Below the pieces are notes generated by a model, which saw only the letters and a list, made by a program, of their open reading frames with translations, was not told the origin of the DNA and did not search any database. A program made the translations under genes and the position numbers. A stretch of DNA of 64,000 bases from the NCBI RefSeq assembly GCF_002246015.1, contig NZ_NOLJ01000002.1, positions 402,174-466,173 on the forward strand. The letters run 5' to 3'. Numbering within the stretch: position 1 is the stretch's first letter; each line of letters starts with the position of its first letter. Below are positions 53,617 to 63,567 of the stretch, piece after piece. Source of the DNA: Nostoc sp. 'Peltigera membranacea cyanobiont' 210A. Its GTDB lineage: Bacteria > Cyanobacteriota > Cyanobacteriia > Cyanobacteriales > Nostocaceae.

Positions 53617-56600
53617 TCAAGATGCAGTGTTGCCAATGAGACTAACGATCGCTGCGGCTAAATCCACAGGATCGACGGGTTTAGGTAGATGTTTTTGAAA
53701 TCCTGCTGCCATTGCTTGGTTGTAATTAATTTCTCCAGCATAAGCAGTTAAAGCGATCGCAGGAATTTGTCCGCCTTGCTCTGGCGGTAATTTTCTCACT
53801 TCGCGTAGCAACATATAGCCATCCATGAAGGGCATTCCAATATCGCTTAAGAGGATATCTGGCTGGGATTGCACTAATGTTTGCAGCGCTTCATCTGCTG
53901 ATTCAACTGCCGTTACTGTCGCGCCATATTGTTCCAGTGCAAAGCTAAAAAATTCTCGCACATCGGCTTGATCGTCCACAAGCAGGATTTGTACTCCAGC
54001 CAGTAATGTCTCCTCAGTACTGAGTTCTGCTTGAGAAGCCTCACTACTGCTAACTCGCAACTCAGAATTTTTGAGCAAAGGTAGTTTGACTGTGAAGGTA
54101 GCTCCTTGTCCTTCTCCCAGACTCTCTGCCTGGACTGTGCCACCATGAAGTTCTACTAAATGACGTACAATTGCCAGTCCCAATCCCAATCCACCAAAAA
54201 CTCTGGTTGTCTTAGCATCTGCTTGCCGGAAGTAATCAAAGACGTAGGGTAAAAATTCCGGGTTGATTCCTTTACCTGTATCAATTACCTGGATTTGAGC
54301 GTCTAAACCAACTTGCTGTAGACGCACTTCTACTTGTCCCTCTGCGGGTGTGAATTTAACGGCATTGGAGAGGAGATTCCACATCACTTGTTGCAAGCGA
54401 TCGCCATCGCCGAGAACTTTGCCGATATCATTACTTAAGATGATTTGAATTTGAATTGATTTGGCTTCTGCTGCTAAACGCACCGTTTCTAGTGCAGCTG
54501 CGATCGCTATTTTCAAATCCACTGCATGGAGATTTAAGCTGACTTTACCTTGCAAAATCCGCGAAACATCAAGTAAATCTCCAATCAATTGGGTTTGTAA
54601 CTTGGCATTCCGCTCGATGGTTTCCAATGCTCGGATTCTAGTAGCTTCGTCGAACTTGCGGGTTCTGAGTAACTTTGCCCACCCTAAAATCGGATTCAAG
54701 GGAGTTCGGAGTTCATGGGAAAGGACAGCGAGAAATTCATCTTTAATGCGGTTGGCTGTCTCGGCTTCTGCCCTAGCAGTCTTTTCAGCTTCGTAAAGTT
54801 GAGCGCGGGCGATGGCTTGCGCACACTGCTGTCCCAGTGTCAACATAAATCCCCGGTCTTCTTGATTAAATATTTGAAGAGGAGTAAAGCTTAATCCCAA
54901 AGCCCCAATTACTTTACCTTCTACTATCAAGGGAATGGAAGCCCAGGCATTATTCGCTATCACAGTCACAACATCTGCTAAGTCGGGATATCTAGCAATC
55001 ATGGCTGCTAAATTTTCTAAAAAAATCGGCTGCCCAGTTCTGACTGTTTCTGCTATTTGGTTAGGTGCTGTTAGCGGAAAACTTGTCCAAGTATTTATGA
55101 GTGTTTGCGGATAGCCAATTGCTTGCACAACTTTTAGGGTAGTATTTCCTTCAGTAAGTAAGACAACGGAACCACCAGTAGCTTCCAAGGCGGCAATGCC
55201 TTGGTTCACCACTACATCAGCCACCTGTTGGGGAGTTAAGGCTTCCGAGAAGGCAGCAGTTATTTTTTGTAAAAGTACTGTGCGGTTGACAGACCGTTGA
55301 GTTTCCTGGTAAAGTCTGGCGTTGTCGATGGCTGTCGCTGCCCGTCGCGCAATATCTTCTGCTAAAGCCAAGTCTGTTTGTTGATAGTACCGACCAGATT
55401 CGGCGGTAAAAAAGGAGATTGCTCCAAATAATTGCCCGCGAGAACGAACTGGAATCACCATTAGAGAACGAATACCCAGACTTTGCAGCAATTGCAGATG
55501 TTCGTTGTCTTCAGACATCTCTACAAGATTAGAGTCAGATAATTCGGGATAAAAAACAGATATTCCTAGCTTTAGCTGCCGTACAAGCTGTTTGGCTTGG
55601 GTTTTGGGTCGATAACGCCGTCGGATTTCGTCTAAAATATTCAGTTTTGTGGGATCGGCAATTGCGATCGCAATTTGTTTACTTGACCAATCTTCCTCAA
55701 AGACATCTACAATGCACAAATCGGCTAAAGTTGGGACTGCTAGATTTGCCACACTTTCCAAGGTGATTTCATAATCTAATGAGGCAGCTAGTAAGGTGCT
55801 GGCTTCGACTAAAAAGTTTTGTGTGGCTTCAACTCGTCTGCGATGGCTAATATCTTCAATAATCCCTAATGCATACATTGGTTGTCCATTAGCATCCCAA
55901 ACTGCTGATGAAGTTAGATTTACCCACACAATGGAACCATCTTTGCGGATGTAGCGCTTCTCTAAGGAATAACCACTAATTTCTTTTGCTACAACTCGCC
56001 GAGCATTTTCCAAATCAACTTCTAAGTCGTCAGGGTGGGTAATTTCCTGAAAGTTCATTTGAATTAACTCTTCATGGCTATACCCAGTAATTTCGCATAG
56101 GGCAGGATTAATTTGCAGAAATCGTCCATCCAACCCTACTAAAGTAATACCAACAGCGGCTTGATTGAACATTGCCCGAAACCTTTCTTCACTTTCTCGC
56201 AAAGCAACTTCTGTTTGCTTTGCTGCTGTCACATCTGCCAAAATAATGCCAATTCCTACCGTTTCACCCATTGCGTTATGAACTGGGTAATAGTTGCCGA
56301 GCCAGTAACCGTAACGTCCTAGTTGTCCTCTTGTCTCACCACTGATTTCCATATTCAGCAGGGGTTCTCCAGTATCTAACACGCGCTGTAACTGTGGCTC
56401 TAACTCAGCCGCCATCGCTGGCAAAACTTCCCTAAATTTGCGTCCTAGATGTTCTTCTATAGTTAAACCGTTAATGTCAGCGAAAACTTGATTAATGCGG
56501 ATATATTGCAGTTCCCGATCCAAAAAGCATACGGCAACAGGAGCCGCTTCTAGCAACGCATCTAAAAGAGATAGAGATTCGGCATAATGGACTAAAGCTT

Positions 56601-57855
56601 GCTGGATGTCTCGATAAAGTTGGGCATTTTCTACTGCTAAGGCAGCACGATGGGTAATATCTGTTGCTAAAGTTAGGTCGGTGCGATCGTAGCGACGGTT
56701 TGATTCTGCGGTGACAAAGCTGATAGTGCCGAGTACTCGCCCTTTTGCGATTAACGGCACAATCATTACAGACTTCATCCCCAATTGCCGAACAAGTTCT
56801 AAGTGTTCCTGATTCTGAGTAGCCGCCACTAATAGCGAATCAGATACCTCTGAGATCAATTCGCTTTGCCCGGTTTGCAGTACTCTAGTAATTGCACTTG
56901 CACCCTTGTAATCTGTCACATACTCTTGAAGTTTACGCGCCAACTCCGCTTTCGATGGGTCTGCATGGGCAATGGGTAGGCGACGAATGGAACCATCTTC
57001 ATTTAAAATATCGACGCTACACCAATCAGCTAATTGGGGAACTGAGATTTTAGCGATCTGTTCTAAGGTTTGTTCATAATCTAGCGAAGTAGAGAGTAAA
57101 CTACTAATTTGGGCAATATAGCGGAGTCTTTCCTCAGCCTGCTTGCGCTCTGTAATATTCACACCTGCACAGGTAATACCTAAAATGCTATTGTCTGCAT
57201 CCCTTAGTGGTTCAACTAGCAAATCATAAAAACAGTCTTTTCCAGAAGTTGTCAGACAAACTTCTTCACGGGTTGCAACACCAGTCTCTATTACCTTTAG
57301 TTTAATTACCTGCAATTGCTCTGCTACTGAGGCTGGAAATAATTCATCATCAGACTTACCTAACATTTCCTCAGCAGTGTCTAGTCCTTGAGGATTATGA
57401 ATCCACTGATATCGCAAATCACGATCCTGCTGAAAAACCACGATATCTGAACTACTTAACGCTAATCGAAATCTTTCTTCACTAACTCTCAGCTGTTGCA
57501 GATTTCTATCAGATCCTCTTTTAGCAGTCTTTAATGCCTCACATAAGATACTAAAGAGCAATCCTTGTAATGCAAACAACCCAATTCGTACAGAATTAGA
57601 TAAGTCAAAACTCAGCTCATAAACTGGGGGGAGAAAGAAGTAGTTGCTCAGTAACGCAGACAAAGAAGTTGCTAACAACCCTGACTTCAAACCACCATAC
57701 CAAGCACTCAACATTACAGCGCTAAAAAACAGCAGGAAAGGAGTTCCACTCATGTTTAACCAAGGGTCTAGCATCAACATTAGCACTAGTGCAAGTGCGA
57801 CAATTAATACAACGATGCCATAACGCAGTAACTGAGAATAATGAATATGGGGCAT
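53617..57855 (-). CDS. hybrid sensor histidine kinase (DUF4118, PAS x3, GAF x3, HisKA, HATPase, receiver)
   Basis: 1412 residues from ATG 57855 (a TTG 18 bases upstream is also open). Order: four-helix DUF4118 membrane sensor with FFSAVMLSAWYGGLKSGLLA; PAS1; GAF1 (QLGMKSVMIVPLIAKGRVLG); PAS2 (FLDRELQYIRINQVF); PAS3 (VGLDGRFLQINPALCEITGY); GAF2, similar to GAF1; GAF3; HisKA with FLAVLSHELRTPLNPILGWA; HATPase with VMWNLLSNAVKFT and GGLGLGLAIVR; and a receiver (ILLVDDQADVREFFSF, DIGMPFMDGYM) near 1280-1400. It probably senses a chemical or light cue and phosphorylates an unlinked regulator. No response-regulator gene is adjacent. Confidence 0.93.
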   Translation of the reverse strand: MPHIHYSQLLRYGIVVLIVALALVLMLMLDPWLNMSGTPFLLFFSAVMLSAWYGGLKSGLLATSLSALLSNYFFLPPVYELSFDLSNSVRIGLFALQGLLFSILCEALKTAKRGSDRNLQQLRVSEERFRLALSSSDIVVFQQDRDLRYQWIHNPQGLDTAEEMLGKSDDELFPASVAEQLQVIKLKVIETGVATREEVCLTTSGKDCFYDLLVEPLRDADNSILGITCAGVNITERKQAEERLRYIAQISSLLSTSLDYEQTLEQIAKISVPQLADWCSVDILNEDGSIRRLPIAHADPSKAELARKLQEYVTDYKGASAITRVLQTGQSELISEVSDSLLVAATQNQEHLELVRQLGMKSVMIVPLIAKGRVLGTISFVTAESNRRYDRTDLTLATDITHRAALAVENAQLYRDIQQALVHYAESLSLLDALLEAAPVAVCFLDRELQYIRINQVFADINGLTIEEHLGRKFREVLPAMAAELEPQLQRVLDTGEPLLNMEISGETRGQLGRYGYWLGNYYPVHNAMGETVGIGIILADVTAAKQTEVALRESEERFRAMFNQAAVGITLVGLDGRFLQINPALCEITGYSHEELIQMNFQEITHPDDLEVDLENARRVVAKEISGYSLEKRYIRKDGSIVWVNLTSSAVWDANGQPMYALGIIEDISHRRRVEATQNFLVEASTLLAASLDYEITLESVANLAVPTLADLCIVDVFEEDWSSKQIAIAIADPTKLNILDEIRRRYRPKTQAKQLVRQLKLGISVFYPELSDSNLVEMSEDNEHLQLLQSLGIRSLMVIPVRSRGQLFGAISFFTAESGRYYQQTDLALAEDIARRAATAIDNARLYQETQRSVNRTVLLQKITAAFSEALTPQQVADVVVNQGIAALEATGGSVVLLTEGNTTLKVVQAIGYPQTLINTWTSFPLTAPNQIAETVRTGQPIFLENLAAMIARYPDLADVVTVIANNAWASIPLIVEGKVIGALGLSFTPLQIFNQEDRGFMLTLGQQCAQAIARAQLYEAEKTARAEAETANRIKDEFLAVLSHELRTPLNPILGWAKLLRTRKFDEATRIRALETIERNAKLQTQLIGDLLDVSRILQGKVSLNLHAVDLKIAIAAALETVRLAAEAKSIQIQIILSNDIGKVLGDGDRLQQVMWNLLSNAVKFTPAEGQVEVRLQQVGLDAQIQVIDTGKGINPEFLPYVFDYFRQADAKTTRVFGGLGLGLAIVRHLVELHGGTVQAESLGEGQGATFTVKLPLLKNSELRVSSSEASQAELSTEETLLAGVQILLVDDQADVREFFSFALEQYGATVTAVESADEALQTLVQSQPDILLSDIGMPFMDGYMLLREVRKLPPEQGGQIPAIALTAYAGEINYNQAMAAGFQKHLPKPVDPVDLAAAIVSLIGNTAS

Positions 57856-58279
57856 GAAAAGTTTTTGGAACAACCAATACTCATTACAGAAGCTCTATAT
57901 ACCCTAAGCTAGTTTGTAAATTTCAGTAACTTATCTCCAGATAGATTTTTGCTGAGTTATAAAAACCTCTTTTGCTAGAGGTCTATTTGTTAGCTATCTG
58001 GTATGTAAAAGAAAAGTTTAGCTCGATCTATCAAGATAAATGGCACTGTTTTGCTAATCTAAAATACTAAATACAAACACGAAACTAATTTATAACAAAA
58101 ATTATATAATAATATCTGGTTCAGGATATAAACAAATATAAAATATTGGCTATTGGTCATTAATTGCCAGACTACTATTTATTTGGTAGACATCAATATT
58201 GAAATTTGAATGCATAACTAAACAATTGATATTGTCAGGATATTTACTTAAGTATTAGAGATAATCACAACGCGATCGC

Positions 58280-58483
58280 CTACTTATAATTTGACTTATT
58301 TGTTCCTAAGACAATATCGATGCTTGTACTGATAACCACTTCCGAATCATTAAGTATCAATGGTGTTTGAAAATCTTTTAGAATCTGCTCAGTAATTTGA
58401 ATAGCTTTTTCAATACCAGAAATACCTTCCAGGAGAATTACGAATTCATCACCATCGATTATGGGACGGGTGAGGACACCCAT
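58280..58483 (-). pseudogene. fragment of a GGDEF-domain protein
   Basis: A 67-codon frame contains DGDEFVILLEGISGIEKAIQ and ITEQILKDFQTP; the first part matches the GGDEF motif of diguanylate cyclases with the first Gly changed to Asp. It covers only the middle of the domain. The part before the motif is unrelated sequence. It looks like a remnant, not an active enzyme. Confidence 0.7.
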
Positions 58484-58642
58484 ACCACAAGAAAATTTGG
58501 GATTTTTTTTATTTGGAAGTCCCTAAAGAGGTTTTTCAGGAACTTTACCCTTTGTCGGCTAATCTTAGTGCCAGTCCCCCATACTCAATATTGCGATCTA
58601 AGATTATTGGGTATTCTATAATTTGCGATCGCCACTATACGG

Positions 58643-59650
58643 ATGATTGAAGTTGAACATCTGAGTAAAATATACGGCTCTACCCCAGCGATTACTGATG
58701 TCACCTTTAGCGTCGAACCTGGGGAGATTTTAGGATTATTGGGCCCCAATGGCGCTGGAAAAACCACAACCATGCGGATTCTGGCTGGTTATTTACCGGC
58801 AACTAATGGAAATGCTCGGATTGCTGGTTATGATGTCCATGAAAATTCTCTGGCTGTGCGCCAACGCATTGGTTATTTACCCGAAACACCACCGTTATAT
58901 CCAGACATGACGGTGGAGGGATTTTTGCATTTTGTCGCCCGAATTAAGGGAGTTCCAGCAGGCGATCGCCCCAATAAGGTGACAGCCGCCATCGAACGCT
59001 GCAACTTAGAAGAGAAGCGGCGGGTGATTATTCGCAAACTCTCTAAAGGATACCGCCAAAGAGTAGGAATTGCTCAAGCGATCGTCCACGATCCACCAGC
59101 AATCATTCTCGATGAACCCACCGTTGGACTCGATCCTCGACAAATAATTGAGGTGCGGAATTTAATTAAAAGCCTTGCTGGTACTCACACAGTTATTCTT
59201 TCCACGCACATTCTGCCAGAAGTGAGCATGACTTGTAGCCGCGTCGCCATTATCAATCGCGGTAAAGTGGTGGCAACTAATACACCAGAAAACCTGATGA
59301 CTCAGTTGACAGGTGGTTCAGGGTATGAATTGGAAATAGAAGGAGAAGCTGCCCTAGCGAAACAGGTATTGCAAAAAGTCGCGGGTGTGAGCCTGATAGA
59401 ATCAATTCCGACAGCCGGAATCCACGGACATCAACCCCAGGAAAACCGCGCTTACCTGCGGGTGATATCGCAACCAGGAAAAGAACCAGGAAAGGATATT
59501 GCCACAACATTAGTGCGTGCAGGATTTGGTTTACATGAACTGCGGCGGGTTAACGCCACCTTAGAAGATGTATTCTTGCAACTAACCACAGAAGAAAAGA
59601 ATTTCGATCCTGATGTAGACTTAGCAGCAGACAAAGAAGGAGCAGCGTAA
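58643..59650 (+). CDS. ABC transporter ATP-binding protein, GldA-like
   Basis: 335 residues. Walker A LGLLGPNGAGKTTTMRIL, signature LSKGYRQRVGIAQ, and Walker B AIILDEPTVGLDPRQIIEVR are present, plus a C-terminal domain of ~80 residues as in CcmA/GldA-type exporters. It energises the permease encoded next (59651). The permease ATG begins right after the TAA (no spacing), so they are one operon. With the GldG-type and DUF4340 proteins downstream the locus resembles the Gld-type exporter found across cyanobacteria. Substrate unknown. Confidence 0.9.
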   Translation: MIEVEHLSKIYGSTPAITDVTFSVEPGEILGLLGPNGAGKTTTMRILAGYLPATNGNARIAGYDVHENSLAVRQRIGYLPETPPLYPDMTVEGFLHFVARIKGVPAGDRPNKVTAAIERCNLEEKRRVIIRKLSKGYRQRVGIAQAIVHDPPAIILDEPTVGLDPRQIIEVRNLIKSLAGTHTVILSTHILPEVSMTCSRVAIINRGKVVATNTPENLMTQLTGGSGYELEIEGEAALAKQVLQKVAGVSLIESIPTAGIHGHQPQENRAYLRVISQPGKEPGKDIATTLVRAGFGLHELRRVNATLEDVFLQLTTEEKNFDPDVDLAADKEGAA

Positions 59651-60463
59651 ATGGGTGTAGTGCTGAGTAATATTATTGCCATTTATCGCCGAGAGTTACA
59701 GAGTTATTTTGTATCGCCTTTAGCTTATGCGATCGCAGGCATATTTTGGTTAATTGCCGGGTTATTCTTCGTGATGATTTTGCTAGGGCCAGATGGCATT
59801 TTGGTAGGAGTTGCGGCAATAGATGCACAAGGGCAACAGCTGGGAGTACCAGTACCGCCGATAGATGTCCCCTACGAATTTGTCCGAGCATTTTTAGATC
59901 GTATGGGATGGCTATTGTTGTTTATCCTGCCAATACTCTCAATGGGACTCTATGCCGAAGAACGGAAGCGGGGCACTTTAGAATTATTAGCCACCTCACC
60001 AATCACCAATTGGGCGGTAGCTGTAGGTAAATTATTAGGCACGATCACATTTTTTATCACAATGGTTTTACCTATGCTAGTGTTGGAAGCGATCGCCATC
60101 AGCGGTTCAAATCCACGAATGACACCCTCAATTCCCTTGCTGGGTCATATTGGATTAATCTTACTAGCAGCAGCAATTTTATCTGTAGGAATGTTTATTT
60201 CCTCATTAACAGACAGCACAATTTTGTCTGCCGTTTTTACCTTTGCAGTAATCTTATTATTGTTATTGATTGATTTAATCGCTAAAATTGTCCCTGGCCC
60301 TGTAGGCGAAGCTTTAGGTTATCTATCGTTGCTGAAACATTACAACACTTTAATCCAAGGTATTTTTGATACTAGCGCTTTAATTTTATTTGCCAGTTAC
60401 ATTTTTTTGGGCATCTTTCTCACAGCTCAATCAATTGATGCACTGCGTTTTCAAAGGCAATAG
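59651..60463 (+). CDS. ABC-2-type transporter permease, GldF-like
   Basis: 270 residues with six hydrophobic segments and one large soluble loop (residues ~45-80). YRRELQSYFVSPLAYAIAGI is the start of ABC-2 permeases, and RMGWLLLFILPILSMGLYAE, KRGTLELLATSPITNWAVAV and FASYIFLGIFLTAQSIDAL are family parts. It is translated directly after the ATPase stop (59650/59651). A minus-strand four-helix-bundle gene lies just after it and splits the operon from the GldG-like gene. Confidence 0.9.
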   Translation: MGVVLSNIIAIYRRELQSYFVSPLAYAIAGIFWLIAGLFFVMILLGPDGILVGVAAIDAQGQQLGVPVPPIDVPYEFVRAFLDRMGWLLLFILPILSMGLYAEERKRGTLELLATSPITNWAVAVGKLLGTITFFITMVLPMLVLEAIAISGSNPRMTPSIPLLGHIGLILLAAAILSVGMFISSLTDSTILSAVFTFAVILLLLLIDLIAKIVPGPVGEALGYLSLLKHYNTLIQGIFDTSALILFASYIFLGIFLTAQSIDALRFQRQ

Positions 60464-60500
60464 TCATTTATCATTTGTCATTTGTCCTTGGTCATCTGGT
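60464..60500. repeat. CATTTGT heptamer tract reaching into a coding end
   Basis: CATTTAT CATTTGT CATTTGT CCTTGGT CATCTGG; it forms the last residues of the four-helix-bundle gene. Confidence 0.85.
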
Positions 60501-60859
60501 ACATTGCCAATTGAGTTTAGATAGGAGTTTAATTTGGGTGCTAGTTCGTTAATGATTGTTTTGATTGCATTTATCTGTTCAGTAGTTAAAAGGTTACGAG
60601 TGTAAGCCCGTCTTAACCAATGTTGAGTTTCATTCAAAGAACCTCTTGCTATTTTGATAAAACGTCTATTTTCTTGAAAACTACCTCTTCCTAAACCTTC
60701 TGCTATATTGGCTCCAATACTATCTGCCGAACGAACAATCTGTTTACCAATAGTATCTTTTGCAAAAAAGTTCCATCCTTCAACAATTTTCCAAATGTTA
60801 TCTGCTAATTGTTCTGATAATTGATAAACTTGTAATTCTTGGAAACGCTTTGTCGCCAT
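60464..60859 (-). CDS. four-helix-bundle protein (S23/IVP family) antisense within the Gld locus
   Basis: 131 residues of the four helix bundle / 23S rRNA intervening-sequence protein family: FQELQVYQLSEQLADNIWKI, DTIGKQIVRSADSIGANIAE, GRGSFQENRRFIKIARGSLN and ETQHWLRRAYTRNLLTTEQI. The family occurs in rRNA intervening sequences and as stand-alone genes of unknown role. The C-terminal tail VPDDQGQMTNDK is encoded by a CATTTGT heptamer repeat tract (60464-60500). The gene faces the Gld operon and splits permease from GldG-like gene, as if inserted later. Confidence 0.88.
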   Translation of the reverse strand: MATKRFQELQVYQLSEQLADNIWKIVEGWNFFAKDTIGKQIVRSADSIGANIAEGLGRGSFQENRRFIKIARGSLNETQHWLRRAYTRNLLTTEQINAIKTIINELAPKLNSYLNSIGNVPDDQGQMTNDK

Positions 60860-60939
60860 TTATTCAGTTGCATTGCTTATCTTCTTTTTAATTACTCAAT
60901 TTTCGCCCATATATTTTTACTTGTCACTATTTTTAGACC

Positions 60940-61012
60940 AACGCTCAATGACCTACGCTCAATGACCAATAACCAATGACAAATGACCAATGACAAATGA
61001 CAAATGACAAAT
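60940..61012. repeat. AATGACC/AATGACA heptamer tract
   Basis: At least eight units of GACCAAT/GACAAAT type directly before the GldG-like start codon. Confidence 0.9.
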
Positions 61013-61013
61013 T

Positions 61014-62765
61014 ATGAAAATAGTTGCAAAAAAGAAACTGTGGAAATATCTGTTTTGGTTAGGCCCATTCCTAATTACTGTCGGCTTAACAGTTGGATTA
61101 GTCTCTGAACAGTGGGGATCAATTCCATTAATATTTCTGATTACGGGAATTGTTATTAGTGGGTTGGGGATAATATGGCAAAGCTACCAGAGTAACTGGT
61201 GGAACCGTCGTTCTACCCAAGCTGGAACTAATGCGCTAGTGGCAACTTTGGCAGTACTAGCAATTCTAGGATTGATTAACTTTTTGGGGACTCGCTATCA
61301 CTTGCGGGCAGACTTAACAGAGGCTCAATTATTTACTCTTGCACCCCAGTCACGTGAATTAGTAAGAGTTTTACCACAGCCAGTTAAAGTGTGGGTATTT
61401 GATATTAATCAAAATCCCCAAGACCGAGAACTGCTAGAAAATTATCAGCGCCAAAGCTCAAAATTTAAATATGAGTATATCGACCCCCAAGCTAGACCAG
61501 GACTTGCAGAAAAGTTTGGTGTAAAAGATTATGGAGAAGTTTATTTAGAATCTGGCGATAAACGACAATTAGTACAGACGATAAATGAAAATGAGCGATT
61601 ATCAGAAATTAGATTAACTGGTCGTCTGCAACAACTAACAAATTCAACCACAGCCAAAGTTTACTTATTACAAGGTCATGGCGAACGCCAACTTTCGGCT
61701 GGTAAAGGTGCAATATCACAAGCAGTTCAGGGATTAGGCAATAAAAACTTTACAACATCACCTCTGAATTTAGGAGAAACTTCCAAAGTTCCTCAAGATG
61801 CGGCTGTAGTGATAGTAGCTGGCCCCAAACGAGGACTGTTTGAGGGTGAAGTCAAAGCTTTGCAAGAATATCTTAATCGCGGCGGTAACTTACTGCTGAT
61901 GATCGATCCGAATACCGATCCCAAACTTAACAGCTTGCTACAAGAGTGGGGTGTTCGTCTAGATAATCGTTTAGCAGTCGATGTCTCTGGCGAAAGCGTC
62001 GTGGGACTTGGCCCTGCTGCGCCCTTAGTCACAGAATATGGACAACATCCAATTACCAAAGATTTCGGTAACGGTAATTCCTTTTATCCGATTGCCAGAC
62101 CACTGGAAATTACCTCTGTGCCTGGTGTTCAGGCTATTCCACTGCTACGAACCAAACCCTACCCCAATAGTTGGGCAGAAAGCGACCTCCAAAGCGAAAA
62201 ATTGGAGTTTAATGCAGATAAAGACCTCAAAGGGCCTCTAACCTTGGGTGTTGCTTTAACAAGAAAACAAGCAGCTAAACCTGTTTCCACTCCTCAAGCT
62301 TCCCCCATCCCTTCACCCCTACCATCACCAACCACCCAAAGCAAGACTAGCCCTACTCCTTCCCCTTCCCCCAAAACTCCGCAAGCCTTACCCCTACCAT
62401 CACCAACCACTCAAAGCAAGGTTTCCCCTACTCCCTCTGCTCCCCCTGCTTCCCCTGCCTCCCCTGCTCCCTCTACCCCCTCATCTCAAACAGCCACTGA
62501 GTCTCGGTTAGTAGTTTTAGGAAATTCCGATTTCGCCACCGATGGTTTGTTTCAACAGCAATTAAATGGAGATGTATTCCTCAACTCAGTTACTTGGCTG
62601 AGTCAACAAGATCAGCAACCCCTTTCCATTCGTCCCAAAGAACCGAAAAATCGCCGGATAACCCTGACAAACACACAAGCTAATCTTTTAATATTGTCAT
62701 CTCTGTTGGTTTTACCCTTAATTGGATTTGCGATCGCAGTTATTATTTGGTGGAAACGACGGTAA
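61014..62765 (+). CDS. GldG-family ABC-type transport auxiliary protein
   Basis: 583 residues. Two N-terminal helices (LFWLGPFLITVGLTVGLVSE, IPLIFLITGIVISGLGIIWQ) and a third (ALVATLAVLAILGLINFLGT) lead to the periplasmic Gldg domain: RADLTEAQLFTLAPQSRELV, YLLQGHGERQLSAGKGAISQ and LLMIDPNTDPKLNSLLQEWG. A Pro/Ser/Thr/Ala-rich linker of ~70 residues (422-490) is encoded partly by CCCCTGCTT nonamer repeats (62430-62475), then the domain resumes (VLGNSDFATDGLFQQQLNGD). One C-terminal helix closes it (ILSSLLVLPLIGFAIAVIIW). It works with the upstream ATPase/permease. Start at ATG 61014, directly after a heptamer repeat. Confidence 0.88.
   Translation: MKIVAKKKLWKYLFWLGPFLITVGLTVGLVSEQWGSIPLIFLITGIVISGLGIIWQSYQSNWWNRRSTQAGTNALVATLAVLAILGLINFLGTRYHLRADLTEAQLFTLAPQSRELVRVLPQPVKVWVFDINQNPQDRELLENYQRQSSKFKYEYIDPQARPGLAEKFGVKDYGEVYLESGDKRQLVQTINENERLSEIRLTGRLQQLTNSTTAKVYLLQGHGERQLSAGKGAISQAVQGLGNKNFTTSPLNLGETSKVPQDAAVVIVAGPKRGLFEGEVKALQEYLNRGGNLLLMIDPNTDPKLNSLLQEWGVRLDNRLAVDVSGESVVGLGPAAPLVTEYGQHPITKDFGNGNSFYPIARPLEITSVPGVQAIPLLRTKPYPNSWAESDLQSEKLEFNADKDLKGPLTLGVALTRKQAAKPVSTPQASPIPSPLPSPTTQSKTSPTPSPSPKTPQALPLPSPTTQSKVSPTPSAPPASPASPAPSTPSSQTATESRLVVLGNSDFATDGLFQQQLNGDVFLNSVTWLSQQDQQPLSIRPKEPKNRRITLTNTQANLLILSSLLVLPLIGFAIAVIIWWKRR
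62430..62475 (+). repeat. nonamer repeat inside the GldG-like coding sequence
   Basis: Five units of CCCCTGCTT/CCT/CTC, the same repeat family as the intergenic 31206-31272 tract; here it encodes PPASPASPAP in the linker. A second internal duplication (TACCATCACCAACCAC) repeats at ~62325 and ~62395. Confidence 0.85.
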
Positions 62766-62844
62766 GAAGTGAGTTAGGAGTTAGGAGTGACAAGTAGAGA
62801 CTGGAGAAGAGTTTTTTCCATGCCAAATGACAAATGACTAAAAA

Positions 62845-63471
62845 ATGAAATTGCCACGAACGACTTTAATTTTAATACTGCTAGCGCTGGGTTTAGGTGG
62901 TTTTGTTTACTTCTATGAAATTCGGGGTGCAACTCAGCGAGAAGAAATTAAGGAGCAAAAGCAGAAAATTTTCTCTTTTGGTGAAGATGATGTGCAGTCT
63001 TTAACAGTCAAGACAAACAAAATCACTCTTAATCTGGAACGTAACCCTGAATCTTCTAGTAACCCCAAGTGGTTAATCAAATCTCCGATATCGGCTCCAG
63101 CAAATGACGCTATTGTTTCTTATTTAATGGATTTGTTAGTCAAGGGTAATAGCGAGCGTACTTTATCAACTCCAGCAAAAGAGCTTGGAGAATTTGCCTT
63201 AGATCCACCCCAAGCAACTATTAATATCACCCTGAAAAACCGACAAAGCCATCAGTTGATTTTGGGTAAATCTAACTTTAACGGTCGTTTCTTGTATGCT
63301 CAAGCTGACCCTAATGCTAAACCCGATGGTAATATAAATGTGCTGTTAGTATCTACAGATTTTGCAAATGCCGTAAATCGGGAACTATCAGAGTGGAAAC
63401 AACCTGTAGATAATAGTCAGAAACTACCTGGACTCAGCACCCCTTTACCAACTCCAACAAATAGTAAATAA
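62845..63471 (+). CDS. DUF4340 domain protein of the Gld-type locus
   Basis: 208 residues. An N-terminal signal-anchor (LILILLALGLGGFVYFYEIR) precedes the DUF4340 domain: VQSLTVKTNKITLNLERNPE, NPKWLIKSPISAPANDAIVS, YLMDLLVKGNSERTLSTPAK and LILGKSNFNGRFLYAQADPN. The family nearly always lies behind GldG-type genes, as here, 79 bp after it. A Pro/Thr/Ser tail ends the protein. It is expected on the outer face of the membrane. ATG 62845 follows a heptamer unit. Confidence 0.9.
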   Translation: MKLPRTTLILILLALGLGGFVYFYEIRGATQREEIKEQKQKIFSFGEDDVQSLTVKTNKITLNLERNPESSSNPKWLIKSPISAPANDAIVSYLMDLLVKGNSERTLSTPAKELGEFALDPPQATINITLKNRQSHQLILGKSNFNGRFLYAQADPNAKPDGNINVLLVSTDFANAVNRELSEWKQPVDNSQKLPGLSTPLPTPTNSK

Positions 63472-63567
63472 GCAATTACGGTTTCTGTGGTATGTTTCGG
63501 TAACGCACAGTGGGTTAGCACATCTGTGCTACTCTACTTCAAATCTCACTAGTTTTTCTAAGTTACC

